From assembly GCF_964204645.1 (NCBI RefSeq), contig NC_134028.1:7295001-7359000 (forward strand): a DNA stretch of 64,000 nucleotides, read 5' to 3'. Shown here one piece after another: positions 58,036 to 64,000 of the stretch. Within the stretch, counting starts at the first letter, position 1; every line of letters begins with the position of its first letter. Source of the DNA: Tubulanus polymorphus (lineage: Eukaryota; Nemertea; Palaeonemertea; Tubulaniformes; Tubulanidae). The translations under genes and the position numbers were made by a program. The notes below the pieces were generated by a model. The model searched no databases. It was not told where the DNA came from and saw only the letters and a list, made by a program, of their open reading frames with translations.

Positions 58036-58255
58036 ATTCGATCACACAGAGATGATTTGGCCCGGGCACGATCAGGCAAGAGTCAAATTTGGCCCGTGCT
58101 CATTAAGAGAGCGCATTCACACGGTAAACTACTCACTCGATACTGAACAATGCTTAAACAAAGCGAAGCATGTACCACGACTTCTGAAACATGATGCAAA
58201 ATATAAAATTCCCACTTTCCATGAATTTCCAAAACCTGTATAAGGACCCGGTTCA
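58036..58255. mobile_element. MITE K, copy 3 (right end lost)
   Basis: CGATCACACAGAGATGATTTGGCCCGGG, GTCAAATTTGGCCCGTGC and ACTCGATACTGAACAATGCTTAAACAAAG match 27964-28130. Confidence 0.65.
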
Positions 58256-58529
58256 AAACGCCTCACATATTTACCTGCGATATACCTATCCATCATATGA
58301 AACCTCCATCCAGTAGAAATTACTACCACTGTAATCATTAGTTACGTAATCTGCAGGATGGTAATGTTTTATTAATGTCTCATATGATTATCATAGGTTT
58401 TCCAAATATCAGTCAGCTGTTGTCATCAGCGCAACCAGCACTATAGCCGGCTTAGCTTTATGCCACTAGACTGTCAGCTGACGAGCCCTATATGTGGAAC
58501 GTGGTCAAATATCGGTTGATGGATTGGTG

Positions 58530-58689
<160 letters not shown>

Positions 58690-59064
58690 GAGAAACAGGG
58701 TATTATTTTATTCATCAACCTAAGGCATAGGCCTATAGGGCCTACGTCTTGACAAAGGTTCCATTTTTTTTCATACTCGTCTGATGCACGTAAGAACCGA
58801 ATTGCCATTTCACGAGGTTTCTATTTCAGTGACTCACTGATAAACAGAATATTTATGAATCTAAATTTAAAATCGTACGATATTCTTATTTGCAGATAGA
58901 ACGGTGACCTCAAACTTTCTGAATACGTCAGTTCGCTGATCTGCACATACACACAGTGACATGACGCAGATTGATAATCTGTGACGAAAACAAAGATACA
59001 AATTGAAATCTCTTAGACCATATATAGATTCGAGTGTTACGCATGAACAGCATGGCTACTTTTA

Positions 59065-59330
59065 TTTGACTTGCTTTCCCCTGATTTTCACCGACTTTTC
59101 CTTAACATGCACATTGTTTTCCCTGACTCCATGATCTGTTCAATTAACAGGGTCTACAGTGACTGTTTGATGATTCTACGCGCGATCATAGCATCTCAAT
59201 CAAACTGCCCCGACTATTCCCTGAAGCTTTTTTTACAAAATTCCCTGACACTAGTTCCCGGATTTTTTTAGAGAAAAGCAAATTCCCCTGACTTTTCCCT
59301 GATTTCCAGGTAAGTGCAACCTGATAAAGG
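59065..59330. repeat. Repeat R, copy 2
   Basis: CCCCTGATTTTCACCGACTTTTCC, TTTCCCTGACTCC, TTCCCTGACACTAG and TGACTTTTCCCTGATTTCCAGG; same blocks as 38600-38870. Confidence 0.55.
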
Positions 59331-59387
59331 ACAATCTGTAAAAGCGATGGCAAATTTGTAGACAAGCTCTATCGATCTATGGTCTAG

Positions 59388-59446
59388 CATGCTTGCTACG
59401 TACGGGACCCGGGTTTGAAACGCGGTGAGTGCCTCCTAATCGTTAC
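59388..59446 (+). repeat. tRNA-like (SINE-type) sequence
   Basis: ATGGTCTAGCATGCTTGCTACG resembles an A box region. GGGACCCGGGTTTGAAACGCGG resembles a T arm with a B box (GGTTTGAAACG). It does not fold as a full tRNA; probably a tRNA-derived SINE remnant. Confidence 0.35.
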
Positions 59447-59487
59447 ACGACAAACTTCGATCAAGCTCGACTATGGAACCAGCCCCA

Positions 59488-59608
59488 GGGGCCAGTTGCA
59501 CAGTCCTGACTTAAGTCCAAAAGTGGTCTTAAATTGTTAGATTGGCTATAGAACAAAGTTGGTCTTAGACTGGTCTTAAGTCTAAGCCATAACTATGCAA
59601 CCGGCCCC
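59488..59608. mobile_element. MITE V, copy 2
   Basis: GGGGCCAGTTGCACAGTCCTG to CATAACTATGCAACCGGCCCCC. Interior TTAAGTCCAAAAGTGGTCTTAAA and TTAGACTGGTCTTAAGTC, forming internal palindromes. Confidence 0.8.
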
Positions 59609-61041
59609 CGGAGTTTACTAGACAACATTTCGTTCAATAATGAGGGCGATAGATAAATTGCACTATTCTAAACAAGGCGTGTACCCGGGTATTCAAATAT
59701 TGCACGAAGACCACTACAAAACATGAAGTCAACGTCGTTAGAAGTTATAACCAAGCTGAGAAACGGAAGGGTACTAACACAATTCGTTTTCAGCTTATCT
59801 GCGAATACGCTTAGAACAATGACCACTCGCCTTTAATTTTTAATTCGACTTTAATTCGACTAATATTCAGCTCAAACAAAATCATATTTGAATTTACTTT
59901 TCTCCCTTTTTTACCATGGCTGTGCGTTTCCGAATTACCAACTAAAAATCAGCACTAAAACCTGGCGTATGTCCAAAATTTATTCCAGTCCTTTCATCAT
60001 TATTCATGAATAATTACATTGTACTATAGGCCTACTGCGCAGGTATTTATCACTCAAAGGGGTACTTGACACAATTGAAAAATTTAGATCTTTTTAATAT
60101 TGAATTCAATAGCACATGCACGGTACTCTGTAAATAGGACACTCATTGTGTAATATATATGTTGTATCTTCACTGCATAGAATTGCAAAATACCAAAAAT
60201 GGTACCAAATTCAATGTATAGTTTTATGTATTTTAGATGATTGGACCATAAAAAACCATAAAAATTTCAGGAGGGTAAAGTAGCCAATAAATGCATTAAC
60301 TGGGAAGGCAAGATTATTAGCAAATCATGGTCTCTAAAGACTGTTTAACCTTCTCAGTGTGTTTTCACCGCAGTATTTTATTGCAGTTTACGCAATGATT
60401 AGGAGAAACAATGTATCATTTTTTCAAGCCTCAAAATAAATCACTTTCGCTTTCAAATTTTGTGAATTCCTCTTGGATCCTTGGGTGAACATTGTCGAGG
60501 ATATGCTGCGACAGCTGCGGCTAAGAGGTGAAAATCTGACCGATTTTATCTTAGTGCAAGAAAGAGAAGTGCCATACAGTCAAACACTCCTCTCCCTCAT
60601 CGACATAAGATTAAGGAGGATTAAAATATTGTACCAGTAGCTGATGGAAATTACATTCTTAATCTTTGCCTGAAAGGATTTTTTTCAACGATCTGCAATT
60701 TGTTCGTAGAAAGTCAACAAAAATGAGAAACTGCTGGATGGAGACTTCGTGATTCAGTGACGACGACGAGACAAACTGTGCATGATTGATCTAATCATTC
60801 ACAAATCGAAGGCAAGCTGATTTCTTCTTCTTCCGTATAGCCTACTGCATCAATTCACTTACTTGTACGCGCATCCCGTCCAGAAAAATCAGGCTCGAAT
60901 TTCGGTCACGACTACCGGGATAGATTTCGACCAGAAGAACCAATCTTTCTGCTTTCGTTATAAAATCCGCACGATAATAGGTTCCAAAAACATGATAAAT
61001 CATAAAATCACCACTTCCGGGTTGGGCTATGATGATGTAGG

Positions 61042-61108
61042 CTTAGGTGAATGGGAAATAACCTAGACCTTTTAAAGGCGTTTAGGTTCGAATCCCATGC
61101 ATCGGACT
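61042..61108 (+). repeat. tRNA-like (SINE-type) sequence
   Basis: GTAGGCTTAGGTGAATGGG (A-box-like) and GTTTAGGTTCGAATCCCATGC (B box GGTTCGAATCC), 67 bp in all. No complete cloverleaf seen. tRNA pseudogene or SINE head. Confidence 0.4.
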
Positions 61109-61695
61109 TATTTAATGCCCATTTATTACTGGTCCAAACTAAAATAAATGTATCAGTCCTCGTTGAACGAATAAAAAACGATTGTTACTTTAGATATAAT
61201 TTATAACTTTATTTCATTATGCCCCTCAACTGATACATCAAAATTTTTCATTTACTTCAAGATTAACTCTTTCTTAAGCTTTCACCCGTTAGTTTTTCTC
61301 TCAACGATACACACATACATACATAGTATAACCAAATTGTGAAATTGTTAATTTATCAAGAACAGATATAAATATCAGGTAATAGAGTTCTGCCCCTCTA
61401 GAATTCCATTTTAGAAGTTGGTAGTTCATAAGTCTTCACTTTTTCCGGAAACCACAATATCCCCCATGTACATGTACTTAAAAGAGGTCTGATATAGATT
61501 TCTTTTTTCTGTTTGTTTGTTGCTGTTGTTGCAACGACCATAAATAAATAAGATATACAACTTAATATTTACACATCAACTTAAGAGAATAAAATATATA
61601 TTTGCTTTTCATAAATAACTAAATAGGCCTATCGGTGTGTTTTACAGCAATCGAGACAACAGAATATGTATATATGGGTCACCACATCCTCCCTC

Positions 61696-62020
61696 GGCAG
61701 GGATTCGAATCCGATGGCATCGCTAGACTTGGCGGCCACGGCACGAAAACCCTGCCGCACTAGACCGGGTCTCAGGTACATGCACAGGTTTGCCACACAA
61801 AAACTTGCGGTACAAACCAGATTGCCCGTTGTATGATCGCCGAGGCAAATTTTACGGAAAAACTTTAAACGGAAAAACCTGCGCTAAAATAAAACAGGAT
61901 TTCTGATTGGTTTATAATGACATGATCAAAGCTGCGCATATAGCTGTGCACTCGGGTTAGTGCGGCAGGGTTTCGTACCATGGCGGGTCTCAATGCCATC
62001 AGGTTCGAATCTCCGGAGGA
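61696..62020. mobile_element. Element with tRNA-like heads at both ends, copy 2
   Basis: The left head (61696-61756, read on the minus strand) has a GGCAGGG/CCCTGCC seven-pair end stem and a B-box-like GATTCGAATCC. The right head (61964-62020, plus strand) starts GGCAGGGTTTCGTACC and has AGGTTCGAATC, with an eroded 3' stem. The 200-bp core is shared, in inverted orientation, with 19668-19885. The heads face outwards. Confidence 0.65.
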
Positions 62021-62921
62021 TGAGGTCAGCAGGGAGGAGAAATGATAAACGAGTTTGTGTGCTTTGAACATTGCGTAACAGAACAAATAGATCAGGCGCG
62101 TTTTTGTTTAGAAAATGATTATAATACACGCGACAAAATAATAAACTAAACATTTCATAATATAAACAGAAATATAAAACGAAAATATGTCTGAAAAAGA
62201 ATAGAATTACGAACACATTTGATAATAATCGTAAATAAATAATCCAGTGATAAATATCTAGGACCTGTTCCAGTGTATTTGTATTCTTTAAAGTACTAGG
62301 TGAAACTGCTGAAAACTTTGAGCGAACACAACACATATCTGAAACTCTTAATTCAAACACTAATCTTTTAATTACTGACATGAGTACTTAATCAGAATTT
62401 GTTTTGAAGTGAGAAAAAATAAATGTGCATTACAGTATCTTAAATTCATTACCGGTATATCATTAAGAATGCATTGAAAAATGGAAACATGGTTTCATTT
62501 CTTATTAACAGTTGTGTCCAACCCAGTCAACAAAACAGAATTTTGTTCATAGCTATCATAAACACAAAACCAACTGATCACTGGTAAAAGTGAGACGGTT
62601 TGAAATGAATATGACCTTATAATGATTACAAAATAAGATTCATTTTTGAATTTTTGCGCTAAAAAAATCACATCACAGCATACAGTCACAAGTAGCGGGT
62701 TTAGGAAAAGTTCGTTGGAATCCAGTAAGAAAGAAAATACTAAGACTCGGTAACACTGACATTCAAAATGCGGAATTAATCTGTTTCCATCCCACAAACC
62801 GATGAGCCCCACCCAGGCTATTATTCGCAGGATTGAGAAGTTTCTTTTCAAAAAGTTTTTAAGAAGATTAAGGGGGTCGAGTCTAAAAGGCAGTATTCTT
62901 CAACCAAGAAACTTTGTCATT

Positions 62922-63005
62922 ACCGAGATTCGAACCCATGAACAACAAATTTACAGGATACGTACGTACGTGAACACCTGACGAATTAAGCCACTACGGC
63001 TCTCA
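62922..63005 (-). repeat. tRNA-like (SINE-type) sequence
   Basis: On the minus strand, GAGCCGTAGTGGCTTAATTCG (A-box-like) is followed about 55 bp later by CATGGGTTCGAATCTCGG (B box). A weak tRNA resemblance; likely a tRNA-derived repeat. Confidence 0.4.
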
Positions 63006-63598
63006 AATTAAATCAGTATTACTCACGATCTAAATGGTAACCTTTACAAATATCAGGATTTTCCGCTAGTTGGCAGCTCAGAGCTTGTTCATGGTAAATA
63101 AAATAAAGTTAGCCGAGGCTTATTCGAAAGAAAAAGGGGTAACTTTTAGCACATAACCTAGAAATGAAACCGTCTGGTTTTCAAAGTGAAAAATTGCATA
63201 GAAATAAATAAATAAATGGATGCGGGTACATAAATAAATAGAATCTAACGAATAAATATCACGCTTGGATTGACAAATGTAATAATGATGATATCATGAA
63301 TGATTTAATAACGAGAACCAAGAATCAAACCCCCCAAAAAAAGGCAGCCACTTAACACGGAACGACATTAATTGACATAAGTGAAAGCATAAAACATAGC
63401 GATAATTCGTGATAGCATGATACAGGGAGCTGCTTATTATATTTAGGCGATATTTTGATCAAATATTTTGCACATTCAACGCAGCGTTTGTAAGACCTAT
63501 ACATGTATACAGACTGTTCACCACCAAATTCTCATATAGTTTCAGTATATATACAGAATCACAGAAATTCTAGCGTGAAGTTTTTCGGGGGAGAGATC

Positions 63599-64000
63599 TC
63601 ACTTCTGTTCACCGCCAGTCTCCGCGGCGACGTCCGTTCCGACCTCAACGGCGACCTTGTCCGTCGGCGATTTGTTATTTTCGATCGACGCCACGGAATC
63701 GGTCGTTTCGGAATGTGCCACGTCGCCGTTCAACTGCGGCGCCGTCTTGTCGCCGTCCTCGTACAGCTTTCGTTTCGGCTTCAATTTGGCCTTCGCAATT
63801 TTATCAGCAGTTGATTTCGTATCGGATAATATTTGCATATGATGTTTGTAAATTTCTTCGGTACTTTCAATTTTACCTAAAAGCATACACATTTCCGATT
63901 GAGGTAAGTCGCCGCGCTTTGCAGATCAATGGAAATTGTAGAATATATAAGCTACTACAGACTTACCTGATTGTAAATTGAAGGTTCTTCCTTTCGATGT
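63599..64000 (-). CDS. C-terminal exons of an unidentified protein (5'-partial)
   Basis: Two exons on the minus strand: 64000-63967 (running off the right edge) and 63876-63599. They are joined at phase 1 by a GTAAGT donor and a TGCTTTTAG acceptor. The visible C terminus has about 103 residues. It reads SKGRTFNLQSG, then IESTEEIYKHHMQILSDTK, a lysine-rich stretch (AKAKLKPKRKL), and a polar, acidic and probably disordered tail (SPTDKVAVEVGTDVAAETGG). The last exon is GC-richer than its surroundings and has coding-like third positions. I do not recognise the family. The basic patch might be a nuclear signal, but that is only a guess. Confidence 0.65.

Overview
This window is nuclear DNA of a marine invertebrate animal. 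The genes have spliced exons with GT-AG (and one GC-AG) introns, the intergenic DNA is AT-rich, a LINE is present, and there are many short inverted-repeat elements. Gene content and repeat style fit a lophotrochozoan, most likely a mollusc; that assignment is an inference and I am not sure of it. All exon models below were built by eye from splice signals, reading phase and protein family patterns. They need transcript support.

Layout. 1-4008 (minus): the 5' part of a secreted or membrane protein with a signal peptide, a concanavalin A/LamG-like domain, a WSC domain and several PKD repeats; it runs off the left edge. 5046-8925: a tRNA-Leu(AAG) gene split by a 2.2-kb LINE, followed by an intact copy of the same tRNA gene. 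8990-15100: intergenic DNA with dispersed repeats and a 1.76-kb foldback element with ~570-bp arms. 15102-28935 (plus): a four-exon Ly6/uPAR GPI-anchored protein whose first intron is 12 kb and full of repeats. 33475-36118 (minus): a signal peptide exon plus three phase-1 cysteine-rich (PAN/apple-like) exons of a secreted protein whose 3' end I could not find. 38054-42659 (minus): a complete CLUAP1/IFT38 gene (9 coding exons). It is head to head, 381 bp apart, with a complete ATP synthase subunit d gene (43041-44716, plus, 5 exons). 48982-56560 (minus): a complete TEX2-type SMP/PH lipid-transfer protein gene (7 coding exons). 63599-64000 (minus): the last two exons of an unidentified gene.

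The genes do not form a pathway. CLUAP1 (cilium), ATP5PD (mitochondrion) and TEX2 (ER contact sites) are housekeeping genes. The left half holds fast-evolving secreted or surface proteins (WSC/PKD, Ly6, PAN-like). Between genes, at least ten families of short repeats with inverted ends recur, several of them inside introns. The most unusual structures are the LINE inside a tRNA gene, the long foldback element, and a two-copy element carrying a tRNA-like head facing outwards at each end.
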